Origin: Micromonospora nigra
GTDB lineage: Bacteria > Actinomycetota > Actinomycetes > Mycobacteriales > Micromonosporaceae
DNA length: 64,000 bases
Reading direction: 5' to 3'
Assembly: GCF_900091585.1 (NCBI RefSeq)
Contig: NZ_FMHT01000003.1
Span: 2,403,501-2,467,500 of the forward strand
Shown: positions 50,731 to 59,798 of the stretch, in pieces
How positions within the stretch are numbered: position 1 is the stretch's first letter
Layout: every line of letters begins with the position of its first letter
Notes under the pieces: generated by a model
The model's input: only the letters and a program-made list of their open reading frames with translations
Told to the model about the DNA's origin: nothing
Database searches by the model: none
Position numbers and translations under genes: made by a program

Positions 50731-51646
50731 GCGTCGACTCCCCCGTTCACCAGCCCCAGCCGGATCAGATCGGTCAGTGGTTCCTCGATGCTGCACGAGC
50801 CGAAGCCGATCCACAGCGGACGCGCCGTGTCCCGCCGGGGCTGCGTCCACTCGACCAGTGGTCGCTCGTCCTGCATCGTGAGCAGATCGGCCACGGTCGC
50901 CAGGTCGGCGCCCTCGGCGGCGGCGAGTGCGGCGGCGAGCACGTTGCCGAAGCCGTGGTGCGTGAAGCCGGTCTCCGGGTCGAGGTGGCGCACCGCGTGG
51001 TGCAGCCCGGCGGTCAACTTGAAGGGCACCGCCCGGTCCCGGCAGGCGCAGATAACCGCGGCCAGCTCGGCGGGGTGGGGAAGAGTTCCGCGGCCAGCCC
51101 GCCGGTGCGGAACTTGGCCGCCACCGGGACTCCCTCGGCGCGGGCGGCGGCGAGCGCGTCCAGCGCCCCCATCAGCCCGAAGGTCAGCGGCAGCTCGGCA
51201 TAGACAGTCGGGTTGGCGTCACGGTGCCGGTCGCCGTCACGGTGCCGGTCGGCGTGGGGCGGGCGGTCGGCGTGGTCCGGGTGGGCGTGCCGCCGGGCCA
51301 GCTCGACGAGCCGAGCGAGGCCGGGCAGCGGGTCCTCGCCCCGCTTGCCGACGGCCGCCTCCAGCTGCCGGACGTGGATGCGCCCGTCGCCCGGGTCGGG
51401 GTCGAGCCGATCCAGGGGGATGTCGCCGACGACGCCCACCTCGATGCGTTCCTCGGGGCCGAGCAGGTCGGCCAGCCGGGGCAGCGCGGTGGCGGGGACG
51501 AGCAGGGGGCCGACGAGGCCCGCGTACCAGGCGGTGCGGTGCCGCCGGTGGGCGACCACGGCGGCGGGCAGCGGCGCGCTGCCGGGCGGGAAGACGGCGG
51601 CGTCGTCGACCAGGCCGTCGACGAGCGCGGGCAGCTGCGTTGACAC
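50727..51646 (-). pseudogene. Conserved protein of unknown function between hmgA and fahA, frameshifted
   Basis: The first part (VSTQLPALVDGLVDDAAVFPPGSAPLPAAVVAHRR, through GLAAELFPTP) and the second part (AELAAVICACRDRAVPFKLTAGLHHAVRHLD..., to the stop at 50727) are in adjacent frames. They join perfectly if one C is restored in the ACCCC string at about 51072-51080. A full product would be about 306 residues. I do not recognise a named domain, but its place between homogentisate dioxygenase and fumarylacetoacetase, with an ATGA overlap into fahA, ties it to the pathway. GTG start with TAGATT 8 nt upstream. Either a real break or an assembly error. Confidence 0.8.
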
Positions 51647-51654
51647 GAGACAAG

Positions 51655-51660
51655 AATCTA
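51655..51660 (-). promoter_or_regulatory. Candidate -10 (TAGATT) for the linker gene-fahA unit
   Basis: TAGATT ends 8 nt before the GTG at 51646 and is adjacent to the divergent hmgA promoter region. Confidence 0.45.
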
Positions 51661-51685
51661 CGGGACGCTACAAGGAGCGGACAAC

Positions 51686-51704
51686 AGCGTCCGATTATCG
51701 GACG
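51686..51704. promoter_or_regulatory. Palindromic operator candidate upstream of hmgA
   Basis: GCGTCCGATTATCGGACGC, a perfect 9-bp inverted repeat around one base, in the 84-bp divergent region between the linker gene and hmgA. Its position suits control of both directions of the homogentisate locus. Confidence 0.65.
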
Positions 51705-51730
51705 CGCCAGGCTGGTGACCGGGAGACGAC

Positions 51731-52897
51731 ATGCCGTACTACCGCAGCGTCGGCGAGGTGCCGCGCAAGCGCCACACCCAGTTCCGCAAGCCCGACGGCA
51801 CCCTGTACACCGAGGAGCTGATGGGCCAGGAGGGGTTCTCCTCCGACTCGTCCCTGCTCTACCACCGGCACGCGCCGACCGCGATCGTGGCCGCCGAGGA
51901 GTTCACCCCGCCCCCGGTCACCCGCACCCCCAACCTGCCGCTCAAGCCCCGCCACCTGCGCACCCACCAGCTCGCCACCGGCGGGGCCGACCCGGTGCTC
52001 GGCCGGCGTCACCTGCTCGCCAACGACGACGTGCGCATCGCCTACGTGGTCGCCGACCGGCCCTCCCCGCTGTTCCGCGACGCCACCGGCGACCACTGCC
52101 TGTACGTCGAGGCGGGCACGCTGCGCGTCGAGTCGACCTTCGGCGTGCTGGACGCGGTGGCCGGCGACTACGTGATCATCCCCACGTCGACCATCCACCG
52201 CCTCGTCCCCACCGGCGAACAACCCGTCCGCCTGCTGGCCGTCGAGGCGGCCGGGCACATCGGCCCGCCGAAGCGCTACCTCTCGGTGCGTGGGCAGTTC
52301 CTGGAGCACTCGCCGTTCTGCGAGCGCGACGTCCGGGGACCGGACGCCCCGCTGCTGGTCGATGGCACCGACGTCGAGGTGCTGGTGAAGCACCGACGCG
52401 GGTGGACGAGGTACGTGTACGCCGACCACCCGTTCGACGTCGTCGGCTGGGACGGGCACATGTACCCGTGGGCGTTCTCGATCCACGACTTCGAGCCCAT
52501 CACCGGCCGGATCCACCAGCCGCCGCCGGTGCACCAGACCTTCCAGGGCCCCAACTTCGTGATCTGCTCGTTCGTGCCGCGCAAGGTCGACTACCACCCC
52601 GACGCCATCCCGGTGCCCTACCACCACCACAACGTCGACTCCGACGAGATGCTCTTCTACACGGGCGGCAACTACGAGGCCCGGCGCGGCTCCGGCATCG
52701 AGCAGGGCTCGATCTCGCTGCACCCGTCCGGCTTTACGCACGGCCCGCAGCCGGGCGCGGCGGAGCGTTCCATCGGGGCGGACTTCTTCGACGAACTGGC
52801 CGTCATGGTCGACACGTTCCGCCCGCTCGACCTGTGCGACGCGGCCGGAGAGTGCGAGGACGACGGCTACGCCTGGACGTGGTCCCGCCGCCCCTGA
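51731..52897 (+). CDS. hmgA: Homogentisate 1,2-dioxygenase
   Basis: 388 residues, shorter than the roughly 430-residue mammalian form but normal for actinobacteria. Cupin-type fold; Fe(II)-binding segment VPYHHHNVDSDEMLFYTGGNYEARRG and the later SLHPSGFTHGP supply the His/Glu ligands. Cleaves homogentisate to maleylacetoacetate. ATG with GGGAG upstream. The palindrome at 51686-51704 lies 27 bp before the start. Confidence 0.95.
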   Translation: MPYYRSVGEVPRKRHTQFRKPDGTLYTEELMGQEGFSSDSSLLYHRHAPTAIVAAEEFTPPPVTRTPNLPLKPRHLRTHQLATGGADPVLGRRHLLANDDVRIAYVVADRPSPLFRDATGDHCLYVEAGTLRVESTFGVLDAVAGDYVIIPTSTIHRLVPTGEQPVRLLAVEAAGHIGPPKRYLSVRGQFLEHSPFCERDVRGPDAPLLVDGTDVEVLVKHRRGWTRYVYADHPFDVVGWDGHMYPWAFSIHDFEPITGRIHQPPPVHQTFQGPNFVICSFVPRKVDYHPDAIPVPYHHHNVDSDEMLFYTGGNYEARRGSGIEQGSISLHPSGFTHGPQPGAAERSIGADFFDELAVMVDTFRPLDLCDAAGECEDDGYAWTWSRRP

Positions 52898-52943
52898 CCG
52901 CGCCGCCGCCCCTGACCAGGCTGCCGCGCCGACGTCGTCCCGG

Positions 52944-53974
52944 TCAGCGGGAATCGAGGGCGCGGGAGAAGACGGCCAGCTCGGCGACGGTGGCCGCCGC
53001 GATGGCCAGGACCAGCGGCCACGGCGTGCCGACCAGCGCGTAGAGCAGGATCAACGCGGGAGCGGCGGCCGTGGCGTAGACCGCCACCGCCAGGGTGCGG
53101 TCGGAGCGCAGCAGGCTCGGCAGGACGGTCCGGGCCAGGCCCGGCAGTTTCGCCGCGGACCGCCACACCACCAGGCCGCCGATGCCGGCCGCCAGCACCG
53201 CCACCACCCGGGAGGTCCCCCACCCGTGGCGGCGGCGCAGGCCACCACCACGGCGGCGATCAGCGACCAGCCCGCGCCGTACAACACGAGCTGGCGGATG
53301 CCGGCGGAGATGGTACGGCCCGAATCCACCCGCCCCGGGCTCATCGCCGCCGCCTCGGCCAGGTGTTCCAGCGCCTCGCTCCAGCGCCGCTGCTCCATCC
53401 GCAGCACGCCGATGTCGTGTCGCGCCTCGGCGAGCTGCGGGTCCAGCCGCAGCGCCTCCCGGTAGGCCCGCTCGGCCAGGTCGAACAGCTGCATGTTGGC
53501 GGCGACCAGTCCGAGGACCAGGTGCGCCTGTGGCTCCTCGGGGGCCAGTTCCACCCCGCGCCAGGCCGCGTTCAGCGCCGGCTGCCCGTTGCGGGAGCCG
53601 GCCAGGATCGCCGCCGCGCTGCGCTGGGCGTACGCGTCGTCGGGCCCGAGCGCCAGGATCTCGTCGGCCGTACGCGCGGCCTCGGCGTACCGCTCCAGGT
53701 CGCCGAGGGCCAGCCCTCGGGCCACCAGGGCGTACAACAGACCGGGGGCGGCGGCGCAGGCGGACTCGGCGGCGGTGAGCGCCTCCGTCGGGCGGCCGGC
53801 CGCCAGGTGCACCCGGGACAGCATGGTCAACGCGCCGGCGTCGGCCGGGTCGAGAGCGACCGCGTACCCGAGTTCCTCGGCGGCCTCGTCGTAGCGGCCG
53901 AGTTCGGCCAGGAGCTGGGCGCGTTGCAGGTAGCCCTCGGCGGAGGAGCGGTCGGAGTCGGCGTCGCTGGACAT
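52944..53974 (-). pseudogene. TPR protein with C-terminal membrane part, frameshifted
   Basis: The N-terminal 245 residues carry several TPRs (AELGRYDEAAEELGYAVALDPADAGAL, LFDLAERAYREALRLDPQLAEAR, RWSEALEHLAEAAAMSP) and a TM start (LVLYGAGWSLIAAVVVACAAA). At the C5 run (53217-53221, five G's on the coding strand) the frame shifts. VVAVLAAGIGGLVVW and a second TM pair continue in the next frame to the stop at 52944. One G restored gives about 343 residues. Start ATG at 53974 with TAGGCT 7 nt upstream. True decay or sequencing error. Confidence 0.8.
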
Positions 53975-53981
53975 CGCGGCG

Positions 53982-53987
53982 AGCCTA
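53982..53987 (-). promoter_or_regulatory. Candidate -10 (TAGGCT) for the TPR gene
   Basis: TAGGCT overlaps the ispF stop codon and ends 7 nt before the ATG at 53974. Confidence 0.35.
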
Positions 53988-54467
53988 GGCGGCCGGGGCG
54001 TCGTAGACCAGCGCCACCGCGATCCCGGTGAGCCCTTCGCCACGGCCGGGGAAGCCCAGTCCGTCGGTGGTGGCCGCGGAGACGGTGACCGGGGCGCCGA
54101 CCGCCTCCGACAGCACTCGCTGCGCCTCCTCCCGGCGCGGGCCGATCTTCGGCCGGTTGCCGATCACCTGCACGGACACGTTGCCGATCGCGAACCCGGC
54201 CGCCCGCACCCGACGCGCGCTCTCCCGCAGCAGGGCCACCCCGCTCGCGCCGGCCCACTCCGGCTGACCCACCCCGAAGTTCGACCCGAGGTCACCCAGG
54301 CCGGCGGCGGAGAGCAGGGCGTTGCAGGCGGCGTGCGCGGCGACGTCGGCGTCGGAGTGGCCGGCCAGGCCGTCCTCGTCGGGCCAGTGCAGGCCCGCCA
54401 CCCAGCACGGCCGGCCGGCCTCGAACGCGTGCACGTCGGTGCCGATGGCCACCCGAGGAACGATCAT
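53985..54467 (-). CDS. ispF: 2-C-methyl-D-erythritol 2,4-cyclodiphosphate synthase
   Basis: 160 residues. Metal ligands in the GTDVHAF motif (Asp11, His13) and the downstream [10 protein letters not shown] (His45). Substrate-binding motifs [15 protein letters not shown] and [17 protein letters not shown] are intact. The middle loop ([14 protein letters not shown]) is the actinobacterial variant of the usual DIGxHFP. Cyclises CDP-methylerythritol diphosphate in the MEP isoprenoid pathway. Follows ispD after 17 bp, in which TACCCT lies 7 nt before its own ATG. Confidence 0.93.
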   Translation of the reverse strand: MIVPRVAIGTDVHAFEAGRPCWVAGLHWPDEDGLAGHSDADVAAHAACNALLSAAGLGDLGSNFGVGQPEWAGASGVALLRESARRVRAAGFAIGNVSVQVIGNRPKIGPRREEAQRVLSEAVGAPVTVSAATTDGLGFPGRGEGLTGIAVALVYDAPAA

Positions 54468-54474
54468 GGAATCG

Positions 54475-54480
54475 AGGGTA
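54475..54480 (-). promoter_or_regulatory. Candidate internal -10 (TACCCT) for ispF
   Basis: TACCCT in the 17-bp ispD-ispF gap, 7 nt before the ATG at 54467, may give a leaderless ispF transcript in addition to read-through from ispD. Confidence 0.4.
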
Positions 54481-54484
54481 CGCG

Positions 54485-55180
54485 TCAGGCGCCGGTCGCC
54501 AGCAGGTGCTCGGCCAGCGCCAGGTCGAACGGCCGGGTGATCTTCAGCGCGTGGTCGGAGCCGGGCACGCAGAAGACCGGCACGCCCTGCTTCTCGACCA
54601 GCCCCGCGTCGTCGGTCAGCGGATCACCGGCGGCGGCGTGCGCGGCGGCCAGCACGGCCCGACGGAAGCCCTGCGGGGTCTGCACGGCGCGCAGCGCGCA
54701 GCGGTCGACGGTGCCGAGGACCCGCTCAGCCGCGTCGACCTCCTTGATCGTGTCGACGACCGGCAGCACGGGGATCACCGCGTCGTGACCGGCGCGGACC
54801 GCCCCGGCGACGGACTCCACGAGCCCCGGCGGAGTCAGTGCACGGGCCGCGTCGTGCACCAGCACGATGTCGGGACCGGGCGGCACGACGGCCAGGGCGG
54901 CGGCCACGGACGCCTGGCGCTCCGCCCCGCCGGGCACCACGGTCACCGGGGCGACGGGAGCCAGCAGCTCGCGCACATCGTCGACGTCGGCCGCCGGAGC
55001 GGCCACCACGATCGTGTGCACCGAGGCCGCGGCAGCCAACCGCCGGACCGCGTGCACCAGCAGCGGCTCACCGCCGAGCAGGCGCAGGGCCTTGGGACGG
55101 CCGGGGCCGAGGCGTACGCCGGCACCGGCCGCAGGCACGAGGACCGCGACGTCACCGCGCGGATTGAGCTGCGCGGTCAC
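54485..55180 (-). CDS. ispD: 2-C-methyl-D-erythritol 4-phosphate cytidylyltransferase
   Basis: 231 residues. Nucleotide-binding motif [43 protein letters not shown], and the CTP/Mg part [20 protein letters not shown]-terminal [17 protein letters not shown]. Makes CDP-methylerythritol in the MEP pathway. GTG start with GAGGA 7 nt upstream. Between carD and ispF, the usual actinobacterial order. Confidence 0.93.
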   Translation of the reverse strand: MTAQLNPRGDVAVLVPAAGAGVRLGPGRPKALRLLGGEPLLVHAVRRLAAAASVHTIVVAAPAADVDDVRELLAPVAPVTVVPGGAERQASVAAALAVVPPGPDIVLVHDAARALTPPGLVESVAGAVRAGHDAVIPVLPVVDTIKEVDAAERVLGTVDRCALRAVQTPQGFRRAVLAAAHAAAGDPLTDDAGLVEKQGVPVFCVPGSDHALKITRPFDLALAEHLLATGA

Positions 55181-55236
55181 GTCGCGGTCCTCGGTGGTTT
55201 CTTCGCCAGGAATCGGGTACGACGATGCTGTGCGGA

Positions 55237-55722
55237 CTAGGCCTCGGTCAGCACCTTGTCGAGCAGCGTCTCCGCCTCGTCCTTGGTGCTCTTCTCCGCC
55301 AGCGCCACCTCGCCGACGAGGATGTCGCGGGCCTTGGCGAGCATGCGCTTCTCGCCCGCGGACAGGCCCCGCTCCCGCTCCCGGCGCCACAGGTCACGGA
55401 CGACCTCGGCGACCTTCAGCGGGTTACCGGAGGCCAACTTCTCCAGATTCGCCTTGTAACGCCGCGACCAGTTGGTCGGCTCCTCGGTGTGCGGAGCCCG
55501 GAGAACGTCGAAGACCTTGCCCAGGCCCTCTTCGCCGACCACCTCGCGCACACCCACGATCTCGGCGTTCTCGGCGGGCACCCGGACCGTCAGGTCACCC
55601 TGCGCGACCCTCAGGACGAGGTACTGCTTGGGCTCGCCCTTGATCACCCGAGTCTCGATTGCCTCGATGAGTGCGGCCCCGTGGTGGGGGTAAACAACGG
55701 TCTCGCCGACACTGAAAACCAT
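55237..55722 (-). CDS. carD: CarD-family RNA-polymerase-binding regulator
   Basis: 161 residues. N-terminal Tudor-like RNA polymerase-interaction domain ([39 protein letters not shown]) and a C-terminal helical DNA-binding domain with the W-containing [34 protein letters not shown]. It stabilises open promoter complexes at rRNA and other promoters, and is essential in mycobacteria. AAAGGGG lies upstream of the ATG. A candidate promoter upstream has TACCCT about 17 bp from a GAGACA. Confidence 0.95.
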   Translation of the reverse strand: MVFSVGETVVYPHHGAALIEAIETRVIKGEPKQYLVLRVAQGDLTVRVPAENAEIVGVREVVGEEGLGKVFDVLRAPHTEEPTNWSRRYKANLEKLASGNPLKVAEVVRDLWRRERERGLSAGEKRMLAKARDILVGEVALAEKSTKDEAETLLDKVLTEA

Positions 55723-56048
55723 AGGTTCGAAACCCCTTTCGCTGTGTCTAGGGTAACACGCTCAGGCACCGATGTCTCACCGCTGTCCTGATCGTTGGCG
55801 CAGCTCAGGGGCCCTGTGAGAGGTATTTCTTCGGCTTGACAGGTCGCCAAACCAATGGTTCGAACACTCTCCGTAAGGAAGTTATGACACCCGGCACGGA
55901 GGGAAGAAACGTCGAGATCAAGGGCTATGCGCTCGTCCCATGGTAGCCCGCCCGTCGCGACCCCGCCGAGGTGTGGCGGGAGCAGGCCCGGTGCGGGACG
56001 CTGGAGGGCGACCGCTGTCGGCTCACCGAGACACTCCAGGGGGTCGGT
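55723..56048. other. Intergenic region between carD and the membrane protein gene
   Basis: About 325 bp. It holds the carD promoter and probably that of the divergent membrane-protein gene. I see no gene or strong repeat. An in-frame upstream extension of the plus-strand gene (55971-56048) is not supported by a ribosome site. Confidence 0.4.
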
Positions 56049-56741
56049 ATGGGCAAGGCGGACGCGGACGGCCCCGAGCTGCCCGACCTGCCCCCGGAAT
56101 GGGGCCGGGTCGTCGTGCCGGACGATGCCGCCGCGCTGGCGGCGGAGGCCGCCCAGGTCCGCCGTGAGCTGCGCGGGGCGGCCCGCGGCCGCACCCGACG
56201 GCCCGCCCTCGCGTACCCCGCGCTCGTCATCGTGGTGGCACTGCTGACCACGATCGGCGGGCTGCTCGTCGCCACCTGGCCGCGCACCGGACGCTCCACG
56301 GGCCTGACCACCACGACCCCCGACCCGACACCCGCCGGGCTCGCCGGCCGGCCGCTGCCCGCCCTCGACCTGGTCGACGCCGGGCAGGCCCCGGTGCCCC
56401 TGCGCGGGCTGCTGCCCGCCGTCGTCCTCCTGGTCGACGGGTGCCCGTGCCCGGACCGGGTGGTCGAGGCCGCCGCCGCCGCACCGCCCGGCGTGACGGT
56501 GGTCACCGTCTCCGGTGGGCGCACCCCCACCGGCCCACCTCCGCCGGGGGTACGGGCGCTGGCCGACCCGGCCGGCGGGCTGCGGGCCTTCGTGAACCTG
56601 CCCGCCCGGCCGGACAGCGCGACCGTGCTGCTGGTGGACCGCGGTGGCCTGCTCGTGCGGGTCGTCCCGGCGGCGAGCACCGTCGAGGAGTACCGCGCCG
56701 ACCTGACCCGCCTCGCCCCGGCCGCGACCCCGACCGGCTGA
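56049..56741 (+). CDS. Single-TM membrane protein with thioredoxin-like C-terminal region
   Basis: 230 residues. A cytosolic N-terminal 70 residues, one TM segment (YPALVIVVALLTTIGGLLVATW), then an extracytoplasmic domain. That domain carries LPAVVLLVDGCPCPDRVVEAAAAAPPGVTVVTVSGG, and its CPCP resembles a redox motif of a peroxiredoxin/thioredoxin-like fold. ATVLLVDRGGLLVR would then be a later strand. Function unknown. ATG with AGGGGGT upstream. An alternative reading is a tether without redox activity. Confidence 0.6.
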   Translation: MGKADADGPELPDLPPEWGRVVVPDDAAALAAEAAQVRRELRGAARGRTRRPALAYPALVIVVALLTTIGGLLVATWPRTGRSTGLTTTTPDPTPAGLAGRPLPALDLVDAGQAPVPLRGLLPAVVLLVDGCPCPDRVVEAAAAAPPGVTVVTVSGGRTPTGPPPPGVRALADPAGGLRAFVNLPARPDSATVLLVDRGGLLVRVVPAASTVEEYRADLTRLAPAATPTG

Positions 56742-56756
56742 CCGCCGGCGAACCGC

Positions 56757-57464
56757 TCAGGGCAGGGCGACCAGTTGGGCCTCGACCTCGACCCCGGCCG
56801 TCTCGGACGACAGACCCACCAGCACCCAGGTGCCGGCACCCACCACCTCCGCCCCCGTGACCCGCCCGTCACAGCTGACCCGGTGCTGCTCGCGAGCCGT
56901 ACGCCCACCCTCGACCCGCACCGTCAGCCAGCCCCGCCCGGCGCAGCGGAACTCCAGCAGCAGCCGGTCGCCGTCCCGCGCCCGCACCTGCCGGGTGATC
57001 TCGTTGCGCGGCGTCAGCGGGGCCCGCTCCGTCCACAGGGTGTTCGGCAGCCGGGCCATGCCCAGCGTGCGCTCCAACGGGTCGGCCAGCAGGGCCTCAC
57101 CCGTACGCGGATCCACCTGCCAGACCTCGCCGGAACGCGCCCCGGGCACCCCGGACCCGTCCGCCGCGTCCGGCTGCTCGTCACCGAACCCGGTGCGGGT
57201 CGTCTCGCCCGTCGCCGGATCGACCTCCCACACCTCCGAACGGTGCGGCCCGGCCGGCACCCCGCCGCCGGCCGGCCCACCGTCAGGTTCCACGGCGCTG
57301 CGCGGCACCGCCGGAACGAAGCGCAGCCCGGCGGTCGCGATGTCGACGGAGGACGCCGGGACCGGGGCGTTCGCCTGCCACCACGAGCCGCCGCCGGCCA
57401 CCGCCAGCAGACCCGCCACGGTCAGCACGGCCCCCCGGGCCCGGCGGGCGACATCGACGTCCAT
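56757..57464 (-). CDS. Secreted or membrane-anchored protein of unknown function
   Basis: 235 residues. N-terminal TM/signal anchor (RGAVLTVAGLLAVAGGGSWW), then an extracytoplasmic region with two short similar strings (SEVWEVDPATGETTRTGF and GEVWQVDPRTGEALLADP) reminiscent of a minimal beta-propeller blade, and a C-terminal beta domain with a Cys pair (FRCAGRG, VSCDGRV). No family named. TACGCT lies 7 nt before the ATG with no ribosome site. Convergent with the preceding plus-strand gene. Confidence 0.6.
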   Translation of the reverse strand: MDVDVARRARGAVLTVAGLLAVAGGGSWWQANAPVPASSVDIATAGLRFVPAVPRSAVEPDGGPAGGGVPAGPHRSEVWEVDPATGETTRTGFGDEQPDAADGSGVPGARSGEVWQVDPRTGEALLADPLERTLGMARLPNTLWTERAPLTPRNEITRQVRARDGDRLLLEFRCAGRGWLTVRVEGGRTAREQHRVSCDGRVTGAEVVGAGTWVLVGLSSETAGVEVEAQLVALP

Positions 57465-57471
57465 ATCTTCG

Positions 57472-57477
57472 AGCGTA
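57472..57477 (-). promoter_or_regulatory. Candidate -10 (TACGCT) for the 235-residue gene
   Basis: TACGCT ends 7 nt before the ATG at 57464. Confidence 0.4.
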
Positions 57478-57504
57478 GCCCGGAACTCGCACGTGGCCCC
57501 GGAG

Positions 57505-58554
57505 TCAGTCCTCGCGCTCCAGCAACGCCGCGTACAGGGTCAGGCCCGGACCGAAGGCCAGCATCACCACCTGCCGCGGCGGCACGTCGGCGCGCAGCAG
57601 CCGGTCCAGGATCAACAGCACCGTCGGCGACGAACAGTTGCCGTGCTCGTCGAGGGTGGCCCGCGAGGCGGCCAGCGCCGCCTCCGGCAGCCCCAGCTCC
57701 CGCTCCACCACGTTGAGGATGCGCGGGCCCCCCGGGTGCACCGCCCAGCCGTCCACCCCGGACAGGGCGTGGCCGTGCCGTGCCAGCAGCTCGTCGACCA
57801 GGGCGCGGACGTGCGTGGACAGCACCTGCGGCACCTTCGGCGACAACCCCATCCGGAAGCCCGTGTCGGTGACGTCCCACGTCATGTGGTCGGCCGTGGA
57901 GGTGTCCGTCACCGAGGTGACCTCGCGCACCGCGTACCCCCGGCCCCCCGGGACGAGCACGGCGGCGACCGCCGCGTCCGAGAAGAGCGCGTGGGAGATG
58001 ATCTGCTGGGTGTCCACCCGCGCCGACGACGGCTGGATGTGCAGGCTGGTCAGCTCGGCGCAGAGCAGCAGCGCCGGACGCCCCCGGGCGGTCACGAAGT
58101 CGCCCGCCGCGCCCAGCCCCGGCAGCGCCGCGTAGCAGCCCATGTGGCCGACGAACATCCGCTGGGTGGCGGGCGCCATGCCCAGGTCACGGGCGAGCAT
58201 GATGTCGAGCCCCGGGGTGGCGTACCCGGTGCAGGAGCACACCACGAACAACCCGACGTCCCCGGCGGAGAGCCCGGCGGCGGTCAACGCCCGCCCCACC
58301 GCCTCCTTGCCCAACGGCAGCGCCTCCACCTGGTAGCGGCGCATCCGCCGCTCGGTCGACCAGTCCGAGACGTCCTCCAGGAGCGGGTTCACCGCCGCCT
58401 GCCGCCGGCTCACCCCCGAGTTCGCGAAGATCCGCTCGGCGAGCGCTCTGGTGGTGCCGGAGAAGTGCCGGGAGAAGAAGCGGTCCCACAGCTCGCCCTG
58501 CGCGGCGGACGGCGGATGCGCCGTACCCAGACCCGCGATCACCGGTACGGACAC
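57505..58554 (-). CDS. Type III polyketide synthase
   Basis: 349 residues. Thiolase-fold homodimeric PKS with the catalytic triad Cys140 (GHMGCYAAL), His273 (WAVHPGGPRIL) and Asn306 (DEHGNCSSPT), plus the C-terminal GFGP-like loop AFGPGLTLYAALL. Condenses acyl-CoA with malonyl-CoA units to alkylresorcinol or pyrone type products. Neighbours on the same strand are an acyl-CoA-dehydrogenase-like gene and a methyltransferase, with a divergent UbiA prenyltransferase. This combination resembles the alkyl-O-dihydrogeranyl-methoxyhydroquinone loci of Actinoplanes and Micromonospora. Preceded by GAGAGGTGGGG. Confidence 0.9.
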   Translation of the reverse strand: MSVPVIAGLGTAHPPSAAQGELWDRFFSRHFSGTTRALAERIFANSGVSRRQAAVNPLLEDVSDWSTERRMRRYQVEALPLGKEAVGRALTAAGLSAGDVGLFVVCSCTGYATPGLDIMLARDLGMAPATQRMFVGHMGCYAALPGLGAAGDFVTARGRPALLLCAELTSLHIQPSSARVDTQQIISHALFSDAAVAAVLVPGGRGYAVREVTSVTDTSTADHMTWDVTDTGFRMGLSPKVPQVLSTHVRALVDELLARHGHALSGVDGWAVHPGGPRILNVVERELGLPEAALAASRATLDEHGNCSSPTVLLILDRLLRADVPPRQVVMLAFGPGLTLYAALLERED

Positions 58555-58588
58555 GGCCCCACCTCTCCCTCTCGCCTACGTCCCACCG

Positions 58589-59755
58589 TCACCAACGAGG
58601 GGCCGTCCCGTCCCGGTCCGGGTCGCCGCCCAGAGCGGCCACCCCCAGCCAGTCGGCGCACACGTCGGACGTCGCCGGATGCAGTGAGCCGCACCGGGCG
58701 TCCCGGTAGAGCCGCTCCAGCGGGTGGCCCCGCCGGGTCGCCGACGTGCCCGCCGCCTCCAGCACCGACGCGGCCACCTCGGCGGCGGTCGTGCCGGCCA
58801 GCAGCTTGGCCCGCCACACCCAACGGTTGGTCTCCGCGTCGCCGGGGGCCTCGTCCACCCGGCGGGCCGCCTCCGCCACCGTCAGGTGCGCCGCCGCCAC
58901 CGCCGCGTCGGCACGCCCCAGCCGGGCCCGCACCGCCGGCAGGCCGGCCAGGTTCCGGGTGTTGGCGTGCTCGGCCGCCGCGTCGACGGCCGCCCGCGCC
59001 ACCCCGACGTAGACGGCCGCGTAACTGGCCACCAGCCAGTGCGGCATGAGCTGGGCGACCACCAGGGCCAGCCCCTCCACGCCGCCGAGCAGCCGGTCCG
59101 CCGGGACGGTGACGTCCAGGTGCAGGTCGTGCGAGGAGGTGGCCCGCATGCCCAGCGAGTCCCAGGTCGGCTCGACGGTCAGGCCGTCGCCCGCCGGCAC
59201 CAGGAACTGGGAGACCAGCGACGGGTCGGCGGCGCTGCGTGCGGCGACCAGGTAGCCGTCGGCGTGCCCCGCGCCGGAACAGAACGTCTTGCTGCCCTTG
59301 ACCCGCCAGCCCCCCTCCACCGGCTCGTAGACGGTGCTCAGCTGGGAGAGTCGGGCCCCCGCGCCGCGCTCGCTCATCGCCACCGCGTACCAGGATCCCT
59401 CGGCCGCCGCCCGCAGCAGCCGGTCGCGGGCGGCCAGCGCCTCGTCCGGTACGCCCAGAGCCTCGGCCAGTTCCTCGGTGACCGCGCCGAGGGCGCCGGT
59501 GACCGAGGCGTGCATGTTGAACACCAGCGCGGTCGCCCCGTTGCCCCGGGCCAGCTCGGTCGCCACCGCCGCGTACTCGGCGAACGTGGCACCCGCCCCG
59601 CCCAGTTCCCGGGGGACCATCAGCCCGAACAGGCCGGCCTCCCGCAGGTCGCGGAAGTCCTCGACCGGGAACGCGCCGTCGCGGTCGTACTGTCCGGCCC
59701 GGGCGGCCAGCCGCGGCGTCAGCCGGCGGGCCGCCTCCAGCGCGTGCACCGTCAT
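58589..59755 (-). CDS. Acyl-CoA dehydrogenase-like flavoprotein lacking the catalytic Glu
   Basis: 388 residues with the acyl-CoA dehydrogenase fold: N-terminal helices, middle beta-domain (AMSERGAGARLSQLST, WRVKGSKTFCSGAGHADGYLV), C-terminal helical bundle. The family's catalytic base lies in a YEGTS-type string after the RDAR motif. Here the region reads YRDARCGSLHPATSDVC, with no Glu. That pattern is known from the flavin-dependent monooxygenase branch (DszC-like), so hydroxylation of the type III PKS product is a reasonable inference. GAAGGGGG precedes the ATG. Confidence 0.75.
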   Translation of the reverse strand: MTVHALEAARRLTPRLAARAGQYDRDGAFPVEDFRDLREAGLFGLMVPRELGGAGATFAEYAAVATELARGNGATALVFNMHASVTGALGAVTEELAEALGVPDEALAARDRLLRAAAEGSWYAVAMSERGAGARLSQLSTVYEPVEGGWRVKGSKTFCSGAGHADGYLVAARSAADPSLVSQFLVPAGDGLTVEPTWDSLGMRATSSHDLHLDVTVPADRLLGGVEGLALVVAQLMPHWLVASYAAVYVGVARAAVDAAAEHANTRNLAGLPAVRARLGRADAAVAAAHLTVAEAARRVDEAPGDAETNRWVWRAKLLAGTTAAEVAASVLEAAGTSATRRGHPLERLYRDARCGSLHPATSDVCADWLGVAALGGDPDRDGTAPRW

Positions 59756-59798
59756 GGAACCCCCTTCTCACCCAACCCTGTACCCCCGCGTCGGCCCG

